Positions 42,923 through 51,947 of a DNA stretch of 64,000 nucleotides are shown piece after piece; within the stretch, counting starts at the first letter, position 1, and every line of letters starts with the position of its first letter. The stretch is from Marinimicrobium agarilyticum DSM 16975 (GTDB lineage Bacteria; Pseudomonadota; Gammaproteobacteria; Pseudomonadales; Cellvibrionaceae). The translations under genes and the position numbers were made by a program. The stretch is from contig NZ_AUHU01000007.1 in the NCBI RefSeq assembly GCF_000423345.1, positions 1-64,000 on the forward strand, in the 5' to 3' direction. Below the pieces are notes generated by a model that was not told the DNA's origin, did no database searches, and was given only the letters and a program-made list of their open reading frames with translations.

Positions 42923-45118
42923 TCAATCACTGATTTGAAAAGAAACCGAACTTAAGGTCCGATTACCGGCTACCAGGTCGAGGTGGTAGCCACCTTCCGC
43001 AAAACCATTCACCGGCCGCTCTATCCGGAAAAAAGCCTCGCCCTGGGGGCCCTGAACTATCACCGGCACTTGGGCAATCTGTATCTGACGGGAACCATCG
43101 TAGAGCATAGCCTGTATGACCGCGCTTGTCGCCGCGAAGTTTCGGTAGCTGAAGCCCACGTGCAGAACACGCCCGGCGCGCAGGACATCGGCCTGCTCGT
43201 CCGGCAGAACGTTGAATGACTCGGCACTGACTCGGGCTCGGGGTATCTCGGGTTGCTGCTCAGCTTCTCGTCGGTCCCGCCACTCAACTTCCAGCGCCAG
43301 CAACTCGGCGCTCCCGGGGTTGCGGTCACGGGCTTGCATCAAGCGCTCTCCGGCTTCTTCCAGGCGCCCTGCGGCCAGATCCTCTTCAATCGCAGAAACT
43401 GTCGCAGCCAGAGGGGAAACCCGCTCCGCCTCCGCCCGTTCGGCGGTCACCTCCTGTGATCGCTGATCCAGTCGCGCCCGCAGACGCTCACTCTGCATCA
43501 GCAACCGCGGGCTCTCGGGGTAGCTTTCCAGCCCCGACTCAAGCAGGGCCAGGGCACCCGTGAGATCGCCATGACTGGCGATATCGTCGGCCGTGCGGCT
43601 CAACTCAGCAACGGCCTCGTTCCTGGCATTGTCAGCGGCGACCGCCGGCGACGGCTCAGGCGCTGAACGCTCAGCTTCAGCCTGCGCCTCTTCTGTTGGG
43701 GGCAGCGGAAGGGGTTCGGCGAGGGCCGGCTCAAAGGAGGGGCGCTCCGTCTCCACTGGGGGCCTGGTCACAGGCTCCGCGGGCGAGTCTTTCGGCGCCG
43801 GACTCAGCTCGGGCTTCGACGTCGGTATTGCTGTCGTTCCGGTGGACGATTCGATCGCTTCAACCGCCTCGGCCTCGCCCATGGATTCCTGCACCGTCTC
43901 GGGATTTCCTGCACGCGGAACCTCCCGGGGAGTCTCGGCCTCTTCGCCGCTTTGGGATACCTCCCCGGAAACCACCGTCGGTAGCTCCTCGGACATCCGC
44001 TCCACCCACGGCATGACCCGTGCCTGCCACAGTGCCCGAAGGGGAGCCTCCCATTGGTACAGGGCCACCAGGCCCAGCGTGCAAAACAGAATAAGGCTTA
44101 ACAGCCAGACCCGGCGATGGCCCTCCGCCGGTTTAGCTGGCTGGTGAGACACCCGGTCCTCATCCTCAATGGACATTGGCTCCCCTTCGGCGACCTCGGG
44201 TTCTGCCAACTCATCATCGTGCCGGGCGACTACCGCCTGGGGCTGATGCAGGGTCGGGGACTCGCCGTCGCTGCCACCGAGTTTTTCAAATAGGGCACGA
44301 TCGCCTTCCTGCTGGATCGCCACCAACATTTCCGGCGTCAGTTGCTCCAGCGCATCGATGAACTCAGCGCCGGTCTGATACCGCTCGTCGGGGTCCTTTG
44401 CCAGGATACGGTCAATAATGGGCTGAAAAGCCACCAGATGGCGCGGTAGCAAGGGAATCTGCTCAGAAATGTGCTTAACCCCAATGGAAACCGCCGAATC
44501 CGAGTCATAGGGGAGATGCCCACAGAGCAACAAAAACAGTACCACGCCCAGACTGTACAGGTCCGAACGACTGTCCACCGGCGCGCCGCGTGCATGCTCC
44601 GGGCTCATGTAATGAGGCGTACCAACGGTGGTACCGGTTTGGGTCATGGAGGAGGTCTGATCGACGACGCGGGCGATACCGAAGTCCATCAGAACGGCCC
44701 GCCCGTCGTCATCATGCAGCATGATGTTATCGGGCTTCACATCCCGGTGGACACACCCCTTACGCCCGGCGTAGTCGAGTGCCCGCGCGACTTCTTTGAC
44801 CACCGTGACACACTCGGGCAAGCTCAGCTCAAACCGCCGGTGTTTCAAGTCCCGGCCGGGCACGTACTCCATGGACAGGTAGTGATAGTCACGGTGCACC
44901 CCCATGTCGTAAACCGTGACAATATTGGGATGCACAAGGCGACTCACAATTCGCGCCTCGCTCAGAAAACGCTCGCCGAAGGTGGGGTCTTTGGATAGAT
45001 ACGGGTCGAGGACTTTGAGCGCAACTTCCCGCTCAACACTTTCCTGAATGGCTAGGTACACTCGGGCCATACCGCCTTCGCCCAGAGTATCAATGATCTT
45101 GTAGCCGGGTATCTGCAT
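42923..45118 (-). CDS. membrane-bound Ser/Thr protein kinase with extracytoplasmic domain
   Basis: The 731-residue Hanks-type kinase has GEGGMARVYLA (Gly loop), Lys35 in VALKVL, HRDVKPDN at 124-131, DFGIAR at 145-150 and APE-like SPEHARG. A single membrane helix (about 337-354) separates a long Ala/Glu/Pro-rich region and a C-terminal domain outside the cytoplasm. All catalytic residues are present. ATG 45118 (MQIPGYKII) gives the expected start close to the kinase domain; the frame extends 20 codons upstream without homology. Neighbouring STAS and PP2C genes suggest it phosphorylates the STAS protein or a shared target. Confidence 0.88.
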   Translation of the reverse strand: MQIPGYKIIDTLGEGGMARVYLAIQESVEREVALKVLDPYLSKDPTFGERFLSEARIVSRLVHPNIVTVYDMGVHRDYHYLSMEYVPGRDLKHRRFELSLPECVTVVKEVARALDYAGRKGCVHRDVKPDNIMLHDDDGRAVLMDFGIARVVDQTSSMTQTGTTVGTPHYMSPEHARGAPVDSRSDLYSLGVVLFLLLCGHLPYDSDSAVSIGVKHISEQIPLLPRHLVAFQPIIDRILAKDPDERYQTGAEFIDALEQLTPEMLVAIQQEGDRALFEKLGGSDGESPTLHQPQAVVARHDDELAEPEVAEGEPMSIEDEDRVSHQPAKPAEGHRRVWLLSLILFCTLGLVALYQWEAPLRALWQARVMPWVERMSEELPTVVSGEVSQSGEEAETPREVPRAGNPETVQESMGEAEAVEAIESSTGTTAIPTSKPELSPAPKDSPAEPVTRPPVETERPSFEPALAEPLPLPPTEEAQAEAERSAPEPSPAVAADNARNEAVAELSRTADDIASHGDLTGALALLESGLESYPESPRLLMQSERLRARLDQRSQEVTAERAEAERVSPLAATVSAIEEDLAAGRLEEAGERLMQARDRNPGSAELLALEVEWRDRREAEQQPEIPRARVSAESFNVLPDEQADVLRAGRVLHVGFSYRNFAATSAVIQAMLYDGSRQIQIAQVPVIVQGPQGEAFFRIERPVNGFAEGGYHLDLVAGNRTLSSVSFQISD

Positions 45119-45204
45119 GCAATGCCACAGTGATTGGACTGAATTCGATCGCTCTTCCTTCCAAGGACCGAGCGCCAAGAGAGCCCAAAGCCTACCGCAA
45201 ACCG

Positions 45205-45687
45205 TTAGCGCTCTTCGAGCATTTTCACCAGATTGCGAAAGGTTTCACGGTTTTCACGGTTCAGCCCCATAAGAATTTTATGAGCTTCGATGACTTTTTC
45301 CTTGACCTGTTGCTCTTCGGGGGTATCAGCTTCCAGTGGTTGTTCCGGGGTGACCGGCGCCTCCAGGTCGTTCACTATGGTGAAAATTTCCTGAAACCCC
45401 ATGGTGTAAAGCAGTCGATTAATGCTGTCATTGTTGGAGTAGACCACCGGCGTAATGTCTTTCTGCTCTCGCCCCTGAAGGGCAATTTTAGCCATAAGAC
45501 CAAGGGTGGTGCTGTCGATAGCCTCTGCCTCAGACAAATCGAACATGACCTCGCAAAAATCGTTCTGACTGAACATCGTATCGATAAACTGATCGAACGA
45601 GATACACAGCGTGAGGCGCACATCACCGACCATTTTGATGACGTAAACGCCGCCATGATCGGCTACCAGAATCTGACCGGGACGCAT
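45205..45687 (-). CDS. STAS-domain anti-sigma-factor antagonist (HsbA-like)
   Basis: The 160-residue protein has a STAS fold with the phospho-acceptor context DLSEAEAIDSTTLGLMAKIA. The Ser of DST is the expected phosphorylation site in HsbA/SpoIIAA-like proteins. The C-terminal helical tail (KVIEAHKILMGLNRENRETFRNLV) is extra. It lies six bases after the PP2C-type phosphatase gene. It should be dephosphorylated by that phosphatase and act on an anti-sigma factor or similar partner. Confidence 0.85.
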   Translation of the reverse strand: MRPGQILVADHGGVYVIKMVGDVRLTLCISFDQFIDTMFSQNDFCEVMFDLSEAEAIDSTTLGLMAKIALQGREQKDITPVVYSNNDSINRLLYTMGFQEIFTIVNDLEAPVTPEQPLEADTPEEQQVKEKVIEAHKILMGLNRENRETFRNLVKMLEER

Positions 45688-45693
45688 GTGGTA

Positions 45694-46878
45694 TTACCTC
45701 TTGATAATCGTCAGAATCGCGATGTCATCCGGTGTTTCGCTTACGCTCTCCACCCCCAGGGCGGAGCACACCGAAGCCATACTCGAGCCATTCTCGCCCA
45801 CCAATGACAGTAATTGCGCCTCCTTGTCTTTCAGCGCCTTGGGAGGGAGCACCTCCAGCACCCCGTCTGAGAAGCAGACCAGAGAAAATGTCTCGGGCAA
45901 AACGCGGCGGTATATCTGCCACTCGGGATCGGCAAAAATGCCCACAGGTTTCCCCGTCCCTTCCAGAAAGTCCGCCCCGTCCGGGGTCACCAAAATCGGC
46001 ATCGGCAGATGCCCGGCAACCACGTAGTGCATCTGCCGGGTATGCGTATCTATTACTCCGACAAAGAACGTCAAGTGGTGGTTCAAACGGGTTTCTTTCA
46101 GTTCTTGGTTTATCTGCCGCAGCATCTGCGCCGGGCCGTTTTCAAAAGACTCGGCATCACAGAATAGCCCCTCTTCCCGCACCATGCGACTGACCAGGTG
46201 CTTGAGCCAGATGGTCACGAACGCCGAGGAGGAGCCGTGGCCCGAGACATCGGCCAAATAGAACGCCACGTAGCGCTGTCTGAGGTAGGCGTAATCGACA
46301 AAATCGCCACTCAGGTAAAGGGAGGGCGCAATGTGGTGCGATATGGAATATCCCTCCGGAGTCTCCAGCGGCGCCGGCAACAGGCGTTGTTGCACCCTGC
46401 GGCCGGCCTGCTGATCCCGCTCCAGTACGCGGAGATTTTCACGCAGGCCCCGGTTGGCAAATTCGAGCTTGTCGCGATAACGCTGGTTCTGCACCAAGAG
46501 ATCGCACCGTTCCAGAGCGCGGCGCACCGAGTGGATCAGCATTTCCATATCGACAATCGGCTTGATCAGATAGTCGCTGGCGCCAAGTCTCAGGGCAGAC
46601 ACCACATCTCCCATAACACCGGCACCGGAGATCACAATCACCGGCAGATCGGGAGATTCTTCATGAATGGTTTTAAGGACCTGAAGACCGTCGAGCCCAG
46701 GCATTCTCAGGTCGGTGATCACCAGCTCGGGCGCCCCTTCCCGGAACGCCGCCAGGCCCGACGGGCCATCCGCCGCTTCCAGAACCTCGAAACCGCTGTC
46801 CTCGAGGTAGGCCACTATGCTCTGGCGAACCGGCGCGTCGTCGTCGATGATCAGCAGTTTTCTGCTCGCGTCGGTCAT
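45694..46878 (-). CDS. response regulator with PP2C-type (SpoIIE/RsbU) phosphatase domain
   Basis: The 394-residue protein has an N-terminal receiver domain (LLIIDDDAPVR, phospho-Asp in LVITDLRMPG, Lys in YLIKPI), a linker coiled coil (RRVQQRLLPAP) and a C-terminal PP2C phosphatase with metal ligands DFVDYA, LADVSGHGSSSAFV and CFSDGVLEV. It resembles HsbR/RssB-type output regulators but lacks the C-terminal HATPase domain of HsbR. It likely dephosphorylates the STAS protein when the receiver is phosphorylated. Confidence 0.88.
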   Translation of the reverse strand: MTDASRKLLIIDDDAPVRQSIVAYLEDSGFEVLEAADGPSGLAAFREGAPELVITDLRMPGLDGLQVLKTIHEESPDLPVIVISGAGVMGDVVSALRLGASDYLIKPIVDMEMLIHSVRRALERCDLLVQNQRYRDKLEFANRGLRENLRVLERDQQAGRRVQQRLLPAPLETPEGYSISHHIAPSLYLSGDFVDYAYLRQRYVAFYLADVSGHGSSSAFVTIWLKHLVSRMVREEGLFCDAESFENGPAQMLRQINQELKETRLNHHLTFFVGVIDTHTRQMHYVVAGHLPMPILVTPDGADFLEGTGKPVGIFADPEWQIYRRVLPETFSLVCFSDGVLEVLPPKALKDKEAQLLSLVGENGSSMASVCSALGVESVSETPDDIAILTIIKR

Positions 46879-47065
46879 CTTTGGGTCGGTCCGGGTACCG
46901 GGAAAGTCGTGGGTTGCATAAGGCGCAATACACTACTCCCTTCTCTGAGAGCGCGCAAGCTGTTCAAAGCGCGTTTTTTGGACTAACTTTAGTCCTAGAA
47001 ACCGGGCGAAGCTGGTCTTGAGACAGACGGCCCAGCCCTCCCCATAACCACTCGGAGAGCCCGAC

Positions 47066-47368
47066 ATGACCGTCGATAGAGCGCAGCAGGAGAAGAGAGA
47101 CTTCATCCGGATGAAAATTGATACGCCGCTACGGGCGCAGATCACCGGTGATGGCATCGCCGCAGAAGGGCTGTGCCACGAACTGAGCGGTGGCGGTATG
47201 CAGATTGCTACCGAGCACTACCTGGAGCCCGGCACCGAGCTGGAGGTCACCATTTCCTCCGAGCATGGCCACAGCCCGACCTTACGGGCCAAAACCCATG
47301 TGGTCCGGACGGAATCAGAGGGAAATATTCATCGCGTGGGGATGGAGATCCTGGAGATCCTGCATTAG
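47066..47368 (+). CDS. PilZ-domain cyclic di-GMP receptor
   Basis: The 100-residue protein has the c-di-GMP binding motifs RxxxR (EKRDFIRMKI) and DxSxxG-like CHELSGGGMQIA. It is a stand-alone PilZ receptor. It is divergent from the PP2C gene. Two c-di-GMP enzymes are encoded in this window, so it could read their signal. Confidence 0.85.
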   Translation: MTVDRAQQEKRDFIRMKIDTPLRAQITGDGIAAEGLCHELSGGGMQIATEHYLEPGTELEVTISSEHGHSPTLRAKTHVVRTESEGNIHRVGMEILEILH

Positions 47369-47418
47369 GCGTATACCGCCTGCCCTGCCTGGGCCTTTAT
47401 TGTTGCAAGAGAGGCGAC

Positions 47419-48183
47419 TCAGAAAGGGTCGCTCTCTTCTTCTCCGAAGTCGCCGTACTCGGACATATCCATGTCTGTTCCAAAATCATCTTCCACTTCC
47501 CCGTCCTTGATCAGAAACTCCCGGCGCTGCAAATAGGCGTCCCGGATAAAGGTGTAGTGGTCCCCCGTCAACTGCTCTTCCAGTTCCATCAGTTGGGAGC
47601 GACGATTGATGTAGTACATCACCAGAGTGCTGTTTTGGGTGCGAGTGTGATCAATGTGGTAGATGGGAGACATGACCGACTGCACCGGCAGCCCAACGGT
47701 GTCTCGGACGGTACTGGAGCCAAAGAACGGCAGAACCACGTACGGGCCCCGATCAAAACCCCAAACCCCTAACGTCTGGCCGAAATCTTCCTGGCCAACG
47801 CTTTCCAGTCCAATACGGGACGCGACGTCAAACAGGCCCGCGACCCCCACCGTTGAATTCACCAGGAAACGGCCGGAGTCGCGCAAGGCGGAGCCCGGTT
47901 TACCCTGGAGCACCCCGTTCAAGACGCTGGGTACTTCGGCAATATTACTGAAGGCATTGTTGACCCCGGTCTCGACGATATCGGGGGTCACGAACCGGTA
48001 GGCCTGGGTGACCGGCTTGAGAAAAAAGCGGTCCACCGTCATATTGAAGCTGTACACCTTGCGATTGAAGTCCTCCCACGGGTCCTCAAACTCCTCCGCA
48101 AGCGCGGTGCCCGAAGCCATCAAAAAGGCCAGAAGCATCGCAACCTTTGTCCATGGTCTCTCAACCAGGCGGATGATGATCAC
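47419..48183 (-). CDS. mlaA: MlaA (VacJ), outer-membrane lipid asymmetry protein
   Basis: The protein has the MlaA core EDPWEDFNRKVYSFNMTVDRF, NNAFSNIAEVPSVLNGVLQGK, and VVLPFFGSSTVRDTVG. It removes misplaced phospholipids from the outer membrane and hands them to MlaC. Unlike the E. coli protein it has no lipobox: the signal peptide ends SGTALAEEF, so it is probably cleaved by signal peptidase I. GAGG fits the GTG at 48183 (eight bases) better than the GTG at 48189. An acidic C-terminal tail is present. Confidence 0.9.
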   Translation of the reverse strand: MIIIRLVERPWTKVAMLLAFLMASGTALAEEFEDPWEDFNRKVYSFNMTVDRFFLKPVTQAYRFVTPDIVETGVNNAFSNIAEVPSVLNGVLQGKPGSALRDSGRFLVNSTVGVAGLFDVASRIGLESVGQEDFGQTLGVWGFDRGPYVVLPFFGSSTVRDTVGLPVQSVMSPIYHIDHTRTQNSTLVMYYINRRSQLMELEEQLTGDHYTFIRDAYLQRREFLIKDGEVEDDFGTDMDMSEYGDFGEEESDPF

Positions 48184-48346
48184 TAACACTACCTCGATTT
48201 AAGCCGGCGGCCGCTGGGCACACCTGTGAGACATTGATGGGGGAGGGCCGGTTTCCGTCATCCTTTAATCGGCGGTGACTAAGGCTCAACTCCTGTACGC
48301 CAGTGTAACGGGGGATAATAGCATCGGTCTGTTAAAAAGTGTTAGT

Positions 48347-48374
48347 CCCGGGGCGCCGCATCAGGCGCCCCGGG
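48347..48374 (-). terminator. hairpin after the porin gene
   Basis: CCCGGGGCGCC (48347-48357) pairs with GGCGCCCCGGG (48364-48374). A T-rich stretch lies further downstream on the minus strand, so this is a likely terminator. Confidence 0.65.
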
Positions 48375-48405
48375 GCTGGTTTGTCTGAACAGCGAGCCCC
48401 GGAGA

Positions 48406-49329
48406 CTAGAACTTGAGCTCCATCCCTACACCGAGATACTCATCGTCGCAGCCTACGCCGCCACACCCCAGGTCGTTGGTCTCACTGGTGTAATAGCCGA
48501 ACAGCTTGGTGCTGTCGCTCAAGCGGTAGTCGGCACCAAGGCTAACGGACTCCCCGCCGCCGTTATTAATATCGGAACTGCCCGCCTGTGCCTTCAGGTT
48601 CCAGCGCTCGTTCAGGTTCCACAGAACCGAGGCCAGCGCGCCGTCTTCGTCGACCAGACCATCATCGTACGTTTCAAGCAAAGCCCCGATGTGAATGACG
48701 CCCAATGAATAGCGCGCCACCAAGCGCACAACATCAGCGTCGGGGCCCGCAACGTCCTGGTCCATACCAACCGCCAGGTACAAAGGGCCCTGAGTGTAAC
48801 CGGCCGCCGCCGAGATGCCAGGGTCAACACCATCCTCTTCATAGGTGATATAGGCGACTGAACCGGAAAAATACTCCCCAATCACCGGGCTGCGGTACTG
48901 AACCTGGTTACTTCTGCGGTTTTCACCGGCCAGAAGATAGGCAATATCGCCCTCCAGATCATTAAACAGGTCAACCTTGCCCTGAGCGTTCTTCAGCGGC
49001 GTGTTCATACGCCCCACCAGCAACGCTCCGGCGTTGCCTCGGAGCCCTACGAAAATATCACGCTGGCTGAAGGTTTGGCCGCCATCATCCCCATCATCGA
49101 TGCTGGTCTCGTACTCGAACTGGAAAAAGGCTTCCAGCCCCTCGGTCAGAGCCTCAGAGCCCTTCACACCGATACGGGAGTTGTTGCTGACCAACTCCAC
49201 CTTGCTGTCGCCGGTTTCATCGGCGTGCTGGAGGGAAACGTTACCCTTGCCGTAGACTTGAACGTCAGCGGCTGAAACCACGCAGGGCAAGCCGGCCGCC
49301 AGAACCAAAGGCGCCAAAAATTTTTTCAT
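48406..49329 (-). CDS. Gram-negative general porin (trimeric beta-barrel)
   Basis: The 307-residue precursor has a signal peptide (ending VSAADVQVYGKG), alternating beta-strand pattern, constriction loop with NTPLKNAQGKVDLFND, and the C-terminal barrel signature ending in Phe (LGVGMELKF). It forms an outer-membrane channel. It is preceded by six TG-repeats at 11 bp spacing, suggesting control by a response regulator of the OmpR/PhoB type. Confidence 0.9.
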   Translation of the reverse strand: MKKFLAPLVLAAGLPCVVSAADVQVYGKGNVSLQHADETGDSKVELVSNNSRIGVKGSEALTEGLEAFFQFEYETSIDDGDDGGQTFSQRDIFVGLRGNAGALLVGRMNTPLKNAQGKVDLFNDLEGDIAYLLAGENRRSNQVQYRSPVIGEYFSGSVAYITYEEDGVDPGISAAAGYTQGPLYLAVGMDQDVAGPDADVVRLVARYSLGVIHIGALLETYDDGLVDEDGALASVLWNLNERWNLKAQAGSSDINNGGGESVSLGADYRLSDSTKLFGYYTSETNDLGCGGVGCDDEYLGVGMELKF

Positions 49330-49735
49330 GAAAGCTCCTATCTCCTATACAGTAAAGCCCTATCGTGCCGAAAGCCGATAAGGAACCAGGATGCGACGCT
49401 TGTGCTGCGTCAGCGTCGGGCTGGGCGCATTCTACCCAAGTCCGATCAAATATGTCATTTTGATGTCTTATTTATGTCCAGAACGTGAACATTGTATGTC
49501 CTTTAAATGACACTTTTGTTACAGGGCCTGCTTATTTGAGCCCTCGGTCCCCCCTCCTGAAGCCGCGGGTAGACTTTCGCGTTTTACCGGCGAACCAGCT
49601 ACAGTAATATCCAGGGGGCTGCATAGAAGCCTTTCGGGTTAGACTCTCACACTCGACTCAAGAGTCGACCCGTGTAAAATGAATAGCTCAAGCTTGGGCA
49701 AATTACCAGTCTCCGTCGACACTTACGGACCATGC
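49330..49735. other. divergent regulatory region between porin and RR-GGDEF-EAL genes
   Basis: About 400 bp, AT-rich between 49445 and 49520, with phased TG repeats (separate entry). No gene is supported. Confidence 0.6.
49453..49511 (+). promoter_or_regulatory. six direct repeats at exact 11 bp spacing upstream of porin
   Basis: TGTC, TGTC, TGTC, TGAA, TGTC and TGAC start at 49453, 49464, 49475, 49486, 49497 and 49508. Eleven-base direct repeats beginning TGTC are the hallmark of PhoB-type Pho boxes (CTGTCATAWAWCTGTCAYW) and are also used by other OmpR-family regulators. The array could serve the porin (minus) or the gene at 49736 (plus). Confidence 0.6.
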
Positions 49736-51847
49736 ATGGCTAAACCGTTGAAAGTACTGTTCATTGAAGATTCAGAGGCCGATGCTGAATTGACCACAGC
49801 CGAACTCGTGAGGGGGGGCTTCGATCCTCATGCCTTGCGGGTGGAGACTGCCGGTGAGTTGCAGGAAGCGCTTAGAGAGCCCTGGGACCTGATCATCTGC
49901 GACTACCGGCTGCCTCGCTTCAGCGCAGAAGATGCCCTCAGCACCCTCAAGCGAAGCGGACATGACATCCCCTTCATTATCATGTCCGGCGCTGTTCAGG
50001 CAGAAGATACCGTCGCGTTGCTCAAGCAGGGCGCCCACGACTTCATGGACAAGTATGCCCTCGCCCGACTGCTGCCCGCCGTGGAGCGGGAACTGCGCGA
50101 AGCGGAGATCCGGCGCAAGCGCCGGCGCGCAGAAGAGCGCGTACGGGTGCTTTCTCGCGCCGTCGAGCAAAGCCCGGTCTCCGTGGTCATTACCGACCCG
50201 GACGGTCAGATCGAGTACGTCAACCCGCGGTTTGAGCAACTGACCGGCTACAGTGCCGGAGAGGCGACCGGCCGCAACCTCGGTTTTACCCTGCTCGACC
50301 AGGACAGCGCCAGTGCACTCTCCGAGTTATGGTCGACAGTCAGCAGCGGCCGGGAGTGGACCGGTGAATTTTGCAGTGCCCGGCGCGACGGCCAATTGCT
50401 CTGGGAGCAGGTCAGCGTTTCCCCCCTGACCGACTCGGACGAACGCGTCACTCACTACGTGGTCATCAAAGAAGACATTACGGTGCGCCGTAGCTACGAG
50501 GAGCAGCTGCTACGCCAGGCTCACTACGACCAGCTCACCGGGCTCGCCAACCGGGTTCTGATGATCGACCGACTCAATGTGGCCCTGGAGAGCGCCAACC
50601 GGAACGGCCACAAATGCGCCCTGCTGGTGATTGACCTGGACCACTTCAAAAACGTCAACGACAGTCTCGGTCACAGTATCGGCGACAACCTGCTGAAAGA
50701 ATCGGCCGGTCGGCTGAGTGGCTGCATCGGAGGAGGCGACACTCTGGTCCGCATGGGGGGTGATGAATTCGTGGTTATCCTCCCCAAGGTGGCGTCCGCC
50801 CGGGACGCCCAGAGGGTGGCCGAAGCCATTGTGCATCAGTTCGAACGCCCGTTCACCATCATCGGCAAGCAGTATCGTGTCACCGCCAGCATCGGGATCG
50901 CGTTCTACCCCGAAGACGGCAAGAACCCCCATCTGGTCTTACGAAATGCCGATCTGGCCATGTATAAAGCCAAGGACCTGGGACGCAACCAGTATCACTT
51001 CTTTACCGAAGACATCAATCAGCAGTTGATTGAACGCCTTGAGCTTGAAGAGCGACTCCGCGCCGTACTGGAGCGCAACGAGTTGATGCTTTACTACCAG
51101 CCTATCTATTCTTTGCAGAACGGTTTTATCACCGGGCTCGAAGCTCTGGTTCGCTGGCGCCAACCCGATGGCAGCGTGTGGGCCCCCAACCGGTTCATCC
51201 CCCTGGCGGAGGAAATCGGTATGATTCGGCCCATCGACAACTGGGTCCTGAGGACCGCACTGCGCAGCATGGCACCTTGGCTGGCCAATGGTGAAAGCAA
51301 CCTGCACCTGTCGTTGAATATTTCCTCGCAGCAACTGCAAGTGCCCGAGTTCCACCAGTACGTGAATGAAGAGTTGACCGCCAACGGCGTTTCACCTCGC
51401 CAACTGGAACTGGAGATTACCGAGCGCATGCTGGTGGACAATTCTGATGCGACCAAGCAAAACATCGAGGCGCTTTGTCAGATGGGTGTACGCCTGTCCA
51501 TTGACGATTTCGGTACCGGCTACTCCTCCCTGGGGTACCTGCAGAACTATCCTTTCCATACACTGAAAATCGACCGCAGCTTCGTGTGCAATATCGGAGT
51601 CAACGCCAATACCGCCCGATTGATCGATACGATTATTACCATGGGCCATGGGTTGGGAATGGAGATTGTCGCGGAGGGCATAGAGTCGGACCTGGAGCGG
51701 CAGTTTCTGAGCGCTCACGGTTGTGATCAGGCCCAAGGGTATCTGTTCAGTCACCCCCTGCCCATGGAGCGCCTACGGCCGTTGTTGGAGCAGTCCCTCG
51801 GCGCGGCACCCATCACGACCTCGAGCCATCATTCCGACGAAGGCTGA
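49736..51847 (+). CDS. response regulator with PAS, GGDEF and EAL domains
   Basis: The 703-residue protein has a receiver domain (VLFIEDSEADAEL, phospho-Asp in DLIICDYRLPR), a PAS domain (VSVVITDPDGQIEYVNPRFEQLTG), a GGDEF domain (RMGGDEFVV, no RxxD I-site) and an EAL domain (LEALVRWRQPDG, NISSQQL, ELEITERML, IDDFGTGYSS, KIDRSF, EGIE). All EAL metal and catalytic residues are present, so cyclic di-GMP hydrolysis is likely, and the GGDEF may also be active. ATG 49736 gives a clean receiver start; ATG 49679 is possible. Confidence 0.9.
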   Translation: MAKPLKVLFIEDSEADAELTTAELVRGGFDPHALRVETAGELQEALREPWDLIICDYRLPRFSAEDALSTLKRSGHDIPFIIMSGAVQAEDTVALLKQGAHDFMDKYALARLLPAVERELREAEIRRKRRRAEERVRVLSRAVEQSPVSVVITDPDGQIEYVNPRFEQLTGYSAGEATGRNLGFTLLDQDSASALSELWSTVSSGREWTGEFCSARRDGQLLWEQVSVSPLTDSDERVTHYVVIKEDITVRRSYEEQLLRQAHYDQLTGLANRVLMIDRLNVALESANRNGHKCALLVIDLDHFKNVNDSLGHSIGDNLLKESAGRLSGCIGGGDTLVRMGGDEFVVILPKVASARDAQRVAEAIVHQFERPFTIIGKQYRVTASIGIAFYPEDGKNPHLVLRNADLAMYKAKDLGRNQYHFFTEDINQQLIERLELEERLRAVLERNELMLYYQPIYSLQNGFITGLEALVRWRQPDGSVWAPNRFIPLAEEIGMIRPIDNWVLRTALRSMAPWLANGESNLHLSLNISSQQLQVPEFHQYVNEELTANGVSPRQLELEITERMLVDNSDATKQNIEALCQMGVRLSIDDFGTGYSSLGYLQNYPFHTLKIDRSFVCNIGVNANTARLIDTIITMGHGLGMEIVAEGIESDLERQFLSAHGCDQAQGYLFSHPLPMERLRPLLEQSLGAAPITTSSHHSDEG

Positions 51848-51873
51848 ACGGGACTACCGAAACGCGGCCGGAT

Positions 51874-51919
51874 AAAAAAACTCCCGCTTCAGCGGGAGCT
51901 AAAGGGTCGCTTTAGCGAC
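51874..51919 (-). terminator. terminator at the end of the HAD gene
   Basis: CTCCCGCT (51881-51888) pairs with AGCGGGAG (51891-51898), with seven T on the minus strand (51874-51880). A second small hairpin, GTCGCT/AGCGAC, lies at 51906-51919. Confidence 0.82.
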
Positions 51920-51947
51920 GAGGTTGGATACTTATAAGATTCACACC

